From contig JAAFJU010000008.1 in NCBI GenBank assembly GCA_013298165.1, forward strand, positions 1 to 64,000: DNA of 64,000 nucleotides, in the 5' to 3' direction. Below are positions 27,301 to 42,300 of this stretch, piece after piece. Source of the DNA: Synechococcales cyanobacterium bin31.maxbin.ball.101 (lineage in GTDB: Bacteria; Cyanobacteriota; Cyanobacteriia; Leptolyngbyales; Leptolyngbyaceae). The number at the start of each line of letters is the position of its first letter. Position 1 is the first letter of the stretch. A program made the translations under genes and the position numbers. The notes beneath the pieces were generated by a model, which saw only the letters and a program-made list of their open reading frames with translations, searched no databases and was not told the origin of the DNA.

Positions 27301-30300
27301 TTTTGTAGATAATGGCAATGGCACCGCAACGCTTGCAGGTCAGCCGACACCTGCTCAATCTGGACTATATAGCGTCAACCTCAAGGTGACAGATAGTGGT
27401 GGTCTTTCTACAACTCAAACGTATCTTTTGACTGTAGATGTTGTGCTGAAGGAAGATAATCGTTTCAATACCAGTCAGTCAGTTTCCTTCAAGATGCCGA
27501 CGCAGCCGACACTCTTGAGCTTTGCGTTTGATCCAACCTTCGATCTCACGGATCCTCGATTCATTAATGATGCCTTTGAAGTGGCTTTGGTGGACAGCAC
27601 TGGGAAGTCCTTAGTGCAGACCATTAAACGCGATCGGCAGTCTTTCTTTAACGTGACTGAAGGGGAGCCGATCGCCTTGGCTTCAGGCGTTACCTATAAT
27701 GCTACGACTCGAACTGTGACCCTGAATCTAACGGGTATTGCACCGGATGCCAATGCAACGTTGATGTTCCGCTTGGTCAATGATGATACGGATACGACGA
27801 CGCAAGTTCGGATTCGGGATATTGCCTTTACTAATGCGCCTGTTGGAACGTTACCCGCTTTGCAGCAGGGTGGTTCTTCGCCCACATTCCAAGGGGTTGA
27901 TCTCCCTATTTTCAATCAACTGACCGATATCTCCTCTAGTATTCAGGCGGTCTATGGTGAAACGTCCTTCGATGCCAAGAGCAAACAGGTCTACACCGAG
28001 GTCTCCCTCCGCAACATCGGCACCTACAGCATGGATGCGCCAGTCCTGGTCGCGATCCGTAATCTATCCAATGCGTCAGTTCTAGTCAGTAGACCGGATG
28101 GGTTTACGCCAGAGGGTTTGCCTTACTTTAATTTCTCATCCTTGGTGACAGGTGGGAAATTCAACGCTAGTACCTTGACCGCTAGCCGTGATATTGCCTT
28201 CTATAATCCTCAACAAGCCCAGTTCTCCTATGAATTGATCGTTCTAGGACAACTGAATCAAGCGCCAACTATTCAGTCGAGACCACCGATCGAAGGACTT
28301 GCTGGGAAACCTTACTCCTATCAAGTCCAGGCAACTGATCCGAATAATGATGCACTGACCTATAAACTGTTGATGGCTCCGCAGGGGATGACAATCCAGG
28401 CTGCAACAGGTCTAATTGCTTGGAATCCAGCGATCGCGAACCTCGGAAATCATTCGGTCATGGTTCAAGTCTCCGATGGCCGTGGCGGAATTACGACCCA
28501 ACTCTTCAATCTGACGGTAGCGGATGAGGTGCCCAACCGATCGCCGCTCTTTACGACGACTCCGATCGTTGATGCTTTTATCAACAGGTCCTATGTCTAT
28601 GATTCCAATGCCGTTGACCCAGATCAAGATGCGCCACTGACCTATACGCTGCTTCAAGGTCCAGATGGCATGGTGATTGACCCAGTGACGGGTAAAATTA
28701 CTTGGACTCCTCCGGCTTCCTTGGTTTTAGGCGATACGATTATTGGTTCCATTTCGACCCCTGGTCAAATTGATGAATTCTCGTTCTCTGGGACCGCAGG
28801 ACAGCGAATTTATTTGGATTCCTTGAAATACTCTGGTAATTATTCCGATCGTAAAATCAGGATTGTCACACCGGGTGGAAAAGAATTAGTTAATACCGAT
28901 TATTTCTTTTATTCTGGATATCAATTCTTAACGCTGCCTGAATCTGGTAACTATAATATTCAAGTTATTGGGTCTGGCGATCGGACGGGTGAGTATGGGT
29001 TTAGTGTGATTGATGTAGCACAGACTCCAGTGATTCAAGCTAACAATACGATCCAAGGAGTTTTAACACCGGGAACTGAGGATGATATTTTCCGCTTTAA
29101 TGCTTTTAAGGGTCAACGGATCTATCTAGATACCATTTCTAGCAATGGCAGTCTGGACTGGGTTCTCTATAATGCAAGACTTGAAACAGTTGCCTATTCT
29201 TCTAGCTTTAGTGATTTAGAAGCCGTAATTATTGAAGATGGTGAGTATTTGCTGGCCGTGAGAGGTCGGTCTGGCTTTAGTTCGACCGTCAACTACTCCT
29301 TTGTTTTAGGTATTCCTGATCTCATCACTAAGCCGCTGACTCTAGGAGATACAGTTAGAGGTGCAATTTCAACGAAGGGAGAGCAAGATGCCTATGCTTT
29401 TAGTGGAACAATTGGGCAACAGCTCTTTTTAGATTGTCTGCAAGGAGCGTCATCTATCAGTTTTAAGATGTATGACCCTACTGGAAAAGAAATCTGGTAC
29501 AGTGGCTCTCAAAATGACTATGGCCCAGACGACCGAAGGCTTGTCCTTGGTATGAATGGTCAGTATAAGATTGTTGTTGATGGTTCTGAGAGTAACCTTG
29601 GAGACTATGCTTTCCGATTACTTGACCGTGTGGCGACAACTGAAACGATCGCGCTTAATCAACTAACGACAGGAACCTTTGGAACAGTTTCATCTGATAC
29701 GAAAACATTTAACTTAGTCCTTACTCAGAAGACAAATATTTTCTTTGATGGAGTTAGTGGAAGTGGAAATTGGAAGATTTTTGCTGAAAATGGACAATCG
29801 TATGGTGGAAATATTTCCTCAAACTATGAAGTTGAGTTAGAGGCAGGAAGATATTGGTTTGTTCCTTATCATGACAGTGGAACTAGCCAGAATTTCTCAT
29901 TCCAATTTATTACTCCTTTGTTTACAACCCAAGCAATGGCGCTAGGACAGAAAGTGGCAGGCCGTATTAATGGGAAAGGAGATCGTGATACCTATACTTT
30001 TAATGGTGCTCCAGGACAGCAGCTTTTCTTAGATAGTTTGGCAGGATTATCTAATATCGGCGTTACATTGTATGACCCGACAGGCAAAAACATTTTTTCT
30101 GCTGGTTCCCAGACTGACTATGGAACTGATAGTCGAGGATTAATCCTCAACATGGCTGGTCAGTACAAACTTGTTGTTGATGGTAATGATGAAACGGTAG
30201 GTGATTATGCCTTCCGTCTGCTCAATCGGGTCGATACAACTGATACGATCGTACTTAATACAGTTAAGACAGGAACTTTTGGCACAGCTTCATCTAATGC

Positions 30301-33300
30301 AACAACCTCAAATCTAATTCTTACTGGAAAAACTAAGCTCTTTTTTGATGGAATCTCTGGTAATGGTTCCTGGAAACTTTTTGGTGAAAATGGCGAGATG
30401 TTTTTTAAAGGGGACTCTATTTCATCAAATTATGAGTTTGAACTAGAAGCAGGAAGATATTGGTTTGTCCCATATCATGGAAACTCAAGTGAACAAAATT
30501 TCTCATTCAATCTCATCACACCGACGTTTACAACTCAATCACTAATTCTGGGACAGCCAACTCCGGGTAATATCACGAAAGGAAGTCAGGATACCTATAT
30601 TTTTAATGGAACGCCAGGGCAGCAGCTTTTCTTCGATGCTATAGAAGGTATTTCTACAATTTATACAAAGCTTTACGATCCAACAGGTAAGGAAGTCTTC
30701 TCTGGCAGTTTGCAATCTGATAGTTCTTCAAACAATCGAGGACTCGTTCTCAATATGAATGGAGAGTATCGACTAGTCGTAGATGGCTCTGATGAAGCTG
30801 CGGGACCATATAAATTCCAACTCCTTGATAGAACACAAGCAAATCTAGTTAATCTTGGTTCTACAATAAGCGGGAATTTTGCCAACAATTCCACTAATCG
30901 GTCGTATCAATTTGAGATAACGAGTAACCGTAAGGTTTTAATTGACGGTGTTTCTGGTAGTGGAGAGTGGCAGCTTTACGATCAATCAGGATATTTGATA
31001 CGTGGAAATTATTTAACAAGTGACCTTACACTAGATCTCTCTAAGGGTTCCTACTGGTTAATCTTAGTACCCAATTGGAATAGTACTAGTCCTTTTGGAT
31101 ATGAAGTTCAAATTATTGACCAAGGTGTGGGGAGTCTTGTTGCTTCTACTGGAATTCCTCTTCTTGTAAATACACCAGCCGAAGGAACTATTGCTTCGAC
31201 TGGACAAAAGAAAAGCTATCTTTTTGATGGTACTGCTGGACAGCAGATCTTCTTTGATGGATTGTCTGGATCTAATATTGTTGCTAGGATATATGACCCA
31301 TCTGGTACAGAAATTTTAAATTCTTTAACTAATGATGACACCTCTTTTTATTCTGGCTTAGTTCTCAAGAATTCAGGGAGTTATCAAGTTATTGTTGAAA
31401 GTTACTTTGGAGGAACAGGTCAATATTCTTTCCGAATTCTTGATAAAAATAATGCAACAATCCATACCGTAGATTCGGCAAGTATAGGTGGAGATCCTAC
31501 TTTATCGGGATCATTCTCCCTTCTTAATGAGACTCAGCTTCATCGCTTTAATTTAACAGAAAAGACTTATCTCTATTTTGATGTGCTTCAAGGCAACCAC
31601 AATTGGTCTCTATATAAGGCTAATGGTGAGAGAGTTAACTATACCTCATCTGACTCTGAATTCTGGCTTGATTCTGGAGAATATATTGTTTCGGTCTCTC
31701 GTTATAGCTCTGGAGAGAACTATAGTCTCAAAATTATTACGCCTCCGTTGTCTCAATTAGGAAGTGTATTTTACAATTCATCAATTTCTGGAAATCTGAT
31801 TGAGAAGGGACAACAGGACCGATATACCTTCCAAGGAAAGGCAGGTCAACAGCTTTACTTTGACGGATTGAGTGGTAGTAATATTTATCCTAATATTTAC
31901 GACCCCAATGGCCGCTTAATCTTGGGTGGACGATATGCACAGACAGATACTGACTATGGACCTAATAATTTAGGAATATTAACTCTTGATGGGGAGTATA
32001 CAATTCTTGTTGATGGTATTAATGAGGCAGTAGGTAATTATTCGTTCCGATTATTGAATGGTTCAATTGCACCATTACAAGTAGTAGATGGATTAACTAA
32101 TAGTGATCCACTGATTGAAGGGAACTTCACTACACCGAATACGACAAATCTTCATCGAATTAGTCTAAGTCAGCGGACTTATGTATACTTTGATGGAATA
32201 GAAAGTAATAATTATTGGAATCTCTACAAGGCAAATGGTGATCTCATTGATTCATCTTATACCTCTAGTGATAAAGAGTTCTGGTTGAATGCAGGCGAGT
32301 ATTTGATAGCAGTTAACAATAATTATAATTATTCTGCTCCTGTTATTAGTAACTATCGCTTTAAGATAGTTACACCTGCTTTACCTGAATTGGGAATTGT
32401 TAATTATGGTCTGCCAATTTCTGGAAATTTGATTGAGAAGGGACAACAGGACCGATATACCTTCCAAGGAAAGGCAGGTCAACAGCTTTACTTTGACGGA
32501 TTGAGTGGTAGTAATATTTATCCTAATATTTACGATCCCAATGGCCGCTTAGTCTTGGGTGGACGATATGCACAGACAGATACTGACTATGGACCTAATA
32601 ATTTAGGAATATTAACTCTTGATGGGGAGTATACAATTCTTGTTGATGGTATTAATGAGGCAGTAGGTAATTATTCGTTCCGATTATTGAATGGTTCAAT
32701 TGCACCATTACAAGTAGTAGATGGATTAACTAATAGTGATCCACTGATTGAAGGGAACTTCACTACACCGAATACGACAAATCTTCATCGAATTAGTCTA
32801 AGTCAGCGGACTTATGTATACTTTGATGGAATAGAAAGTAATAATTATTGGAATCTCTACAAGGCAAATGGTGATCTCATTGATTCATCTTATACCTCTA
32901 GTGATAAAGAATTTTGGTTGAATGCAGGCGAGTATTTGATAGCAGTTAATAATAATTATAATTATTCTGCTCCTGTTGCTAGTAACTATCGCTTTAAGAT
33001 AATTACACCTGCTTTACCTGAATTAGGGGTTGTTAATTATGATTCGCCAATTTCTGGAAATCTGATTGAGAAGGGACAACAGGACCGATATACCTTCCAA
33101 GGAAAGGCAGGTCAACAGTTTTACTTTGATGGATTGAGTGGTAGTAACATTTATGCTTATATTTACGATCCGTATGGTCGATCGATTTTAAGTAATTACT
33201 ATTCACGAGGGCAGTCAGATACTGATTATGGGCCTAATTTAGGCTTGCACCTTGATACGGATGGAATTTACTCTATTCTCATTGATGGAGCCAATGCTGA

Positions 33301-36300
33301 CAGCTTAGGTACTTATTCTTTCCGACTTCTGAACGGAGAAAATGCGACAGAAATTAATCTCAATCAGGATTACAGTGGTACTTTTAGTAACGATGTAAAC
33401 AATGCGGTTCTCTACCGATTCACGGCTACTGCTGGGCAGGAAATCTACTTAGACACAGGTGCAGGTCAATACCCAAACAGTTGGACGCTGTATAGTCCTA
33501 GTGGGCAGTCGATCGCAGATGGTTTGATCGATGATGGGTATTCTAGTAGTGATAAAAAAATCAAGTTGCCTGCCGCAGGAGAATACTTATTAGCTTTGTC
33601 AGGTAAAGGTGCTGTTAATCCGGTATTTAAATTCCATATTGCAACGGTGCGCCGATCGACGATCGGACTGACACCGAACCAGGTTGTCACAGGCGCATTG
33701 ACGACTCGGGGTGAGCAAAATATCTACACATTCACAGCTCAGGCTGGGCAACGTTTCTTCTTTGATGGATTGACGGGAAACACTGGAATTAAGGCCAAAC
33801 TGGTCATGCCAAGTAAAACACAGGTATGGGATTATGCGGTGAGTGGGGATTCGATTCCCTTCACGATGACTGAATCGGGTCAGTATCAAATCATTATTGA
33901 AGGGGATCTTGCGACTACGGGCAGTTACAGCTTCCAACTTCAGAATTTGGCGAACGCTGCAGTGCTGCCGATCGGGACTCCTGTGACAGGAACGATCGCA
34001 CCCAGTCAGTCAGTGATGCTGTACAAACTAGAAGGTCAAATTGGGCAAACCTTTAACTTTGATTGGGCAGAGACCTATCTCAATGGTTTAAATTGGGTTC
34101 TCTATGGTAGTAATAATCAAGTTGTTGGGACTTCTATTTATTACGCACCTGATTTCCGTGTCACCCTCCCTGCGACGGGTTCCTATACTCTAGCTGTGAG
34201 TAAAACCGTGTCTGGTGCTGTGAACTATGGATTTACGGTGGTTAATGAAACGCCGACTGCGATCGTGGCGGTATCAGGCTTAGATCGTCTGATTGGTGAA
34301 ACAGAATTTAGCTCTCGGTCTGGGACGATCGCGGCTGGGGAAGTGAAGAATTCGACCTTTACGGCTCCTGCTGGGACCAGAATCTACTTTGATAGCAAAG
34401 ACTTTGATGATGATAGTGTTCAGGTTTCTGTTCTGAATCCAGATGGAACGATCGTCTTCTCCGGGAGTGCGTCAATTGATGTCGGTCCCGTATTGTTGAG
34501 TCAAAGTGGTACCTTTACGGTCCAAGTTAAAGGGAAAACACCAAGTAGCTCTGGGGACTATCAATTCTCATTGATGGAAGTATTGACGAAGGAACCCGGC
34601 TTCTTGGATGATGTCCGTCGTTTGACGTTGAATGCTGAAATTACTAAGCCGTTGAGTCCTGGACGTACTACCGATATTCTGGCTTTTGAAGGGAGAGTTG
34701 GGCAGCAGTTGTTATTCGATGGGATTTTGCCAGATGGTGCTAATTTCTCTACGTTTAAGGTGGATGCCAAATTAATTGGACCGAGTGGACAGGTCATTTT
34801 TGACTTCAAGTCATCGGATTATCCATACAACACAGGTTCAGCTAAGGATTTTGCGCCGTTTACTTTGACAGAAAGTGGAACCTATAATCTTATTATTTCT
34901 GGTGAGCAGGATACACCGAGCGACTATCGCTTTAAGATGTGGGATCTGAATGAGGCAGAGCCACTGCTATTAAATCGTCTCTATGCTGAGAATTTGCTTC
35001 GGGGTTCTGATATCAGCTTATATAAAGTTAGCGGAATCGAGGGGCAGCGGTTATTCTTCAACTCGATCGATGGTCGCAATACGGACCAATGGGTTCTATA
35101 TCGTCGTGGAAATAATCAGGAACTAATCCGTCGAAATCTGAATGAAGACTTTGAATATACTTTCCCGTCTGACGGAGAATATATCCTGGTGATTCAAGGG
35201 GGTTCGACCACTCCTGCGAATTATCGATTTGCGGTGCAGGCTATCCAGGAGCCGAAAGCTATTATTATCCCTGGAAGAGGTGAGTCAGGCGGTACTCAGG
35301 TTGATGAATTAGGACTCTATCCAGTTCGTGTGAGAGTCAGTGATGGTAAGGGTGGTTTGGATGAGCAAGTCTTTAAGATTCGAGTGAATCCTACAGAAGG
35401 AAATGCAAACCCATATATTGTTTCTGAGGCACGGAGACGGGTAACGGTGAATGAAATTTACCGTTATGACGTAGATGCTGTGGATGCCGATCGAGAGACG
35501 TTGACCTATAGCCTAGTCGATGGACCGGGTGGAATGCTGATTGATAATGTGACGGGGCAAATCACTTGGCAAACTCCTCTTGTTGGAACCCATCAGGTTA
35601 AGGTGCGGGTTTCGGATACTAGTGGTGGCTTTGATTACCAAAGTTTTGAATTGATTGTCGATGGGACGGCGAATGCTTGGGTATCGGGGACGGTTTATAA
35701 CGATCTGGACCAGACGGGTACGCGGAGAATTACTAATCCGAATAATCTGACGCCTTATGCTGGAGTGACGATCGGCGATCGGTTTAAGGATAGCTATACG
35801 CCCTATAATCTGGGCTTGCCGAAGGGTTTGCCGATGGATATTGGGGCGATGACGTTCTACCGAGATGCAAATGGTGTCGTCGATCCAAATACTCTTTTGG
35901 TTGCTGGGAGTATTGAGAGCTGTGGCGGCGTTGTTTTCAAGGTTAAAGTTCAACGCGGAGATGGGGGCCATATCATCGGTTTTGATGACGACTTTGATCC
36001 TACGACACCTTACGTTGCTGAATTATTTGCCTATACCACCTACATCAGTGCGGGGTTAGTTTATAATCCCGTAACGAATACTTTGATTAGATCTTCATCA
36101 AAAGCTGTTTATGGCATAACAGACGCTTACACTGGTTTGACCTATGTACCAACAGGTATCTCAGGTGCTGGCGGCTTGAAGGCGAATAGAAACACTGCAT
36201 TCTATACGATTCAAAATGGTGTTTCGACTCAGACTGGATTAATCCCGGACTATTCCACAGGGATGGTCTATATGGCTGCAAACTCCCCTGATTTTGGATT

Positions 36301-39300
36301 GGGGGCAGAGTTACTGATTGCGAATCGAGTTGGTGATTTAATTAATTCCTACCAAATTGATGGCAATGGGAATCCAATCCTTGGGACTGAAACGCCATTC
36401 CTGAAGGATATTGATACTCCGATGGGTGCGTTGATTGACCCAGTGACGAAGGACGTACTGTTTAGTTCTGCGGGTAAGGAATTTGATGACAAAAATACGA
36501 TCGTAGTGGTCCGTGGACTGGGTAAACCTGCTGGAAATGAGCCAGGAATGGGGAATTGGCTAGTTTATGTTGATCGGGACCAGGATGGAATCCGGGATAC
36601 GAATGAAGAGTTCACTTATACAGATCAGCAGGGTAATTATAAATTCAATCTTGCGGCAGGTAATTATCAGATTCGTGAGGAATTACAGGCAGGTTGGACC
36701 CAAACTTCTCCGACTAATCCGAACTATCGCAATGTTACATTGACTAGCAATCAATTCCTTTATGGCGTGGATTTTGGGAACTTTGGGTCTCCAGCTAATT
36801 CGCCCAATTTAGATCCTAACTTTGCCTCGACTCCGATTCTTCAAGCTTTGAGTGAGCAGCGTTATATCTATCGTGCAACTGCATCTGATCTGAATGGGGA
36901 TGCGCTGACTTTTGAGTTGGTTCAGGGTCCGAATGGGATGGCAGTGTCGTCCGGTGGGGTGGCGACTTGGCAACCGAATGACCAACAGGTTGGGACGCAT
37001 CAGGTGATTCTGCGGGTCAGTGATGGTCGAGGTGGCGTTGATTTGCAAGCCTACACGTTGACGGTGCAGCAGGGGAATCGTCGTCCGGTGATTACTTCGA
37101 CGCAGCCCAGCAATAGCGCGATCGCGACCAAGCTATTCCGCTATCAGGTGACGGCCAGTGACTTGGATGGTGATGCGCTGACCTATGAAATTGTGCCAAA
37201 TCAAGAAGAGTCACGATCGTTGCCTGCGGGTGTGACACTGAGTAGTACAGGTCTACTAACTTGGACGCCGAGTAATGCTCAAGTGGGCGGTGCTTACATC
37301 TGGGGACCCGATAATGACATCGTTGCGCCTTGGCAGGTGACGGTGAAGGTCAGTGATGGTAAGGGTGGATTGGCGTATCAACAGGTGAATCTGCTGGTGG
37401 ATGATGCGATCGCTAACCGTGCGCCGGAGATTATTTCTCAGCCTCGGACGAGTGTGTCTGTGGGGACGGATTATTTCTACGAGATTCAAGCGAAGGATGC
37501 GGATGGCGATCGTCTGACCTACAGTGTGGTGGAAGCGCCTGCTGGGATGACGTTGACGAATGGGTTATTGACTTGGAAGCCTGGGGCAAACCAGCTTGGC
37601 AAGTATACGGTGGTGGTGAATGTCAGTGATGGCACGTTGGCGACGCAGCAGCGTTGGACGATTAGTACGCTGACGGGTGTGACGAATCAATTGGTGAATC
37701 ATGCACCAACGATCGCCTCTACACCGAAGGTGGTGACGAATGTGGGGGATAGCTATGAATATCGGTTTGTGGCAGCGGATCAAGATAATGATGTGTTGTT
37801 CTGGGAATTGGAATCAGGTCCTGTTGGCATGGCGTTAGATAACCGGAAGCTGAATTCGGCGGATGGGAATACCAAGGTTGGGTATTTGCGTTGGCAACCG
37901 GATGCGAAACAGATTGGGACGCATGAGGTGACGCTGCGGGTGTTGGATGCCTATGGTGCGTATTCGAGTCAGACGTTTACGATCGTCGTCACAGGGGTGA
38001 ATGCACCGCCTGAAATAGTATCGATTCCATTGACGAAGATTGGGGTGAGCGATCGGTATTCCTATCAAGTGATTGCAACGGACCCTGAGCAAGACCCCTT
38101 GAATTTTGTGTTGCTGAAGAAGCCCGAAGGGATGGCGATTCATCCAACGACGGGGGTGATTAGCTGGCAACCGATTGCATCACAATTAGGGACGCAATCG
38201 GTGGAAGTGTTGGTTCAAGATCCAGAAGGTGGCCAGTCGATTCAACAGTTCAAAATTGTGGTGGAATCGCAGACGGTGAATCGTGCCCCTGCGATCGTTT
38301 CGACGCCTGTTTTTGTGGGTAGTCCTGGGGTGGCATATCAATATCAAGTGGTGGCGAATGACCCGGATGCGGGGAATACGTTGACTTATCAGTTGTTGTC
38401 GGCTCCGGCTGGGGTGACGATCGATAGCACGACTGGATTATTGTCTTGGGCGAATCCGACGATCGGGATTTATCAGATTGTGGTGGGTTCGATCGATCAG
38501 GGTGGACTGGGAGCAGCGCAAGGATTTAGTCTGACCGTGCGATCGAATAGTGCGCCAGTGATTCAGTCCACGCCAGTTCAGACGATCGCATTAGGAACGA
38601 CCTATCGATATGACGTGCGAGCGACGGATGCAGAGAATGATGCGTTGACCTATACGTTGAATCAAGGGGCGATCGATCGTGGTGTACGGATGGATGCGCT
38701 AGGTCGGATGTCTTGGACACCTCAAGGGAGTGATCTGTCTACTCCAGTTCCGGTGATTGTGACGGTGAAGGATGCTCAAGGTGCCACGGTCACGCAGAGC
38801 TTTACTCTAACGACGATCGGTGATACTGAGAAGCCAACGGTGATGCTGCAAGCGACGCGGACGGCATTGAATGTCGGTGAGTCTGTGACCTATGAAGCAC
38901 GGGCTGTTGATAATGTGAAAGTGGCAGGATTGTCCCTAATGGTGAATGGACAGGCGATCGTCTTGGATGCCCAAGGACGGGCGACTGTTACTTATAACAA
39001 TGTGGCAACGCTGAATGCAGTGGCGAGTGCTGTTGATGCTGCTGGGAATTCAAATCTATCGAATCTGATTACGATTAACGTTTCTAATCCTGCACTACCG
39101 TTTAATCCGAACGTTGTGTTTAATTTGCCAGATGTGATCACAGCACCGACTCATTTTACGATCGACAAAACAGGAATTTCACGATATCGACTGGATGTGA
39201 TTTCGGTGGAGACGGGTGAAATTCAAACTCTGATTCAGGAAACAGCGGTTCCGAGCGATGGCAAAATTGTGTTTGACCCGTCGTTGTTGCTGAATGATAC

Positions 39301-42300
39301 CTATGATGTGCAGTTGACGGTGTTTGCAAGTAACGGTGTCGATCAACAGATGTACTTTGACACGGTGAATGTTGAAGGTTCGCTGAAACTGGGCAATTTC
39401 CGCCTGTCATTTACCGATTTGTCGATTCCGGTGACGGGGATTCCGATTAGTTTGACGCGGACCTATGATACGTTGACGGCAAATCAGTCGGATGACTTTG
39501 GGTATGGCTGGCGGATGGAGTTCCGGGATACGGATCTGCGGACCAGTGTGGGTAAGCAGAGTGAACTGGATGCGGAATTGGGACGATATCCTGCGTTTGA
39601 CGATCGGACGAAGGTGTTTATCACGTTACCGGGTGGGAAGCGTGAAGCGTATACCTTTAAACCGAAACCGTCTCGATTTAATTCATTCTTCGGCGCGGCA
39701 CCGGAGGCAGCGCTGTATACGGCGGCATTTGAGTCTGAGAAAGGCAGTACGAATACATTATCGATTGAGTCGAATGAATATATTGTGCGCCGTCCCGATG
39801 GGAAATATATGTCATTGACGCAACCGTTTAACCCAGCGGATGCGATGTTTGGGGGCGTGTATGTGTTGACGACGAAGGAGGGTGTGAAATATCGGATTGA
39901 TGCGCGGACGGGTGATTTGTTGACGGTGGCGGATACCAATGACAATACGTTGACCTATAGCGATGATGCGATCGTGTCTTCGACAGGTCAGAAGATTACG
40001 TTTGAACGGGATACGAAGGGGCGAATTGTGTCGGTGAAAGACCCGATGAATGAGTATGTTCGTTATGACTATGATGCCAGTGGTGATTTGATTAGTGTGA
40101 CCGATCGGGAGAAGAACAAAACTCGGATGGTCTATGACACGAGTTATGACGATCCAAATTATGCCAATAGTGGGAATACGATCGACCCAACCAGAACGAA
40201 ACGGTCGCACTTCTTGCGGGAAATTATTGATCCATTGGGACGAGTGGGAGCGCGGACGGAATATGATGAAAATGGGCGACTGAAGCAGATCATTGATGTC
40301 AATGGTAAAGCGGTGGATATGACCTATGACATTAATAATGATAAGCAAGTTGTTAAAGATCAATTGGGTTATGAAACGACTTATGTTTATGACGATCGGG
40401 GGAATGTATTACAGGAGATTGATAGCCAGGGTGGTATTACTACTAGAAGTTATGACGGTAATAATAATATATTGACCGAAACGGATGCTGATGGTGTGAC
40501 GACGATGTACACCTACGATGGTCAAAATAATCTGCTAACGGTCAAAGATGAAGATGGGAATACCACTTGGATGACCTATGACGATCGTGGTCGCATGACA
40601 TCCACGACTTCTCCAACTGGATTAACGGTAAAAGCGAAGTATGACAAGCGTGGAAACCTGCGTGAAAGTATTGATACAGACGGGTTAAAGACGACTTATG
40701 ACTACAATGCTAGTGGACAGTTACGCTATCAGGTAGCTCCTGATGGCCAAGTGACTGAATATGATTACGATCGACTGGGTAATCCCACTAAGATGGTTGA
40801 TAGTCGAGGGAATGTGACCACATCTGTCTACGACAGTAATGGGCGTATGAGTACGGCATCAAGTACCTTCCTGGTCAATGGTCAGAGCTATACACTCGGG
40901 ACAGAGTACGTCTACGATAAGGAAGGTCGGACTACAGAAAGTCGCAATTCTAGAGGTCATGTTCAGAAGATGAGCTATGACAATTTAGGACGGGCGACTT
41001 CTACGACGGATGCTTTTGGGAATGTCACGACGTTCCGTCATGATGTTCAAGATGCCTCGATCGGAACGTCGATCGGATTGGTGAATGGAAATCGATCAGT
41101 GATTACTCGGGTGGATGAAGTTGTCCTTCCAGATAATACACCAGATAATAGCGCTGACAATTCCAAAGTCATTCGTAAATATGACCAAGCGAATCAATTA
41201 GTTGCTGAGATTTCACAGACTGGATTAGAAACTCGGTATATCTATGATTCATTGGGACGGTTGATTGAAGTGATCGTTCCAGATCTGACGGTGAATGACT
41301 GGACCGATAATCCGCGACTGAAGCGAGAATATACGGCTGGCAGTCGCTTGAAGGGGAAAACGGATATTTTTGGGAACTGGGAGCGGTATACCTATAACGA
41401 TTTAGGGCAGATGACTTCGGTGCGAGATGTGCTGAATAATTTGACGGCTTATACTTATACTGATGGAGGTCAGATTTCGACGATTACGGACCCTCGTAAC
41501 CGGAAAACTCAGAACTTCTATGATGCGAATGGACGAGTTAAAGAAACTCTGTTTTTCGATAATACAAAGTCGAGTTGGACCTATGATGATTTGGGACGGG
41601 TTAAGTCTGCAACGAATGGGCTGAACCATACGACGACCTATGAGTATGACCAATACAGTCAAGTAAATGCGGTTATTAATGCTCTGAACGAAAAGACTGA
41701 GTTTGAGTATAACGATCGGCGTCAATTGGTTCGGGTGACGGATGGATTGGGGCAATCAACTCGTTATCAATATGACCAATTTGCGAATCAGACTGAAACT
41801 AGATTCCACAATGGTGATAAGGTCTCGATGACTTATGATGGCTTCGATCGGATGACGAGTACAACCGATGAACGTCAGTTTACGACGCAGTATCGGTACA
41901 ATAATCTCAGCCAATTGGTAGAGATCGAACAGCCGAATAGTGCGAAGACAAACTACAGCTACGATACGCTAGGACGCATGGTCGGCGTGAAGGATGCCAA
42001 TCAACGATCGACGACGTTTGAGTATGATGCGTTCGATCGGGTGGTAGCGAGTCAACAACCGCTGGGTCAACGGAATCAAACGGTTTACGATAAATATGGT
42101 CAGGTGAAATCTACGACTGATTTCAACCAGGACACGATTAATTATGGCTATGATGCCTATGGTCGATTGAGTCAAAAGAGTTTCACGGATAGTCGTCTTT
42201 CGACCGTGACCTATGGCTATGAGAATGTCATGTCTCACTTGACGACTGTGACGGATGGTCGAGGTGTGACGCGGTATGACTATGACAACTACGATCGGTT

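Noticed and set aside
39484-40363. Long minus-strand open frames antisense to the giant gene
   Set aside because: They follow from the repetitive codon pattern of the Rhs/YD region (His/Arg/Ile-rich products) and have no start signals; dozens of similar shadows occur along the gene.
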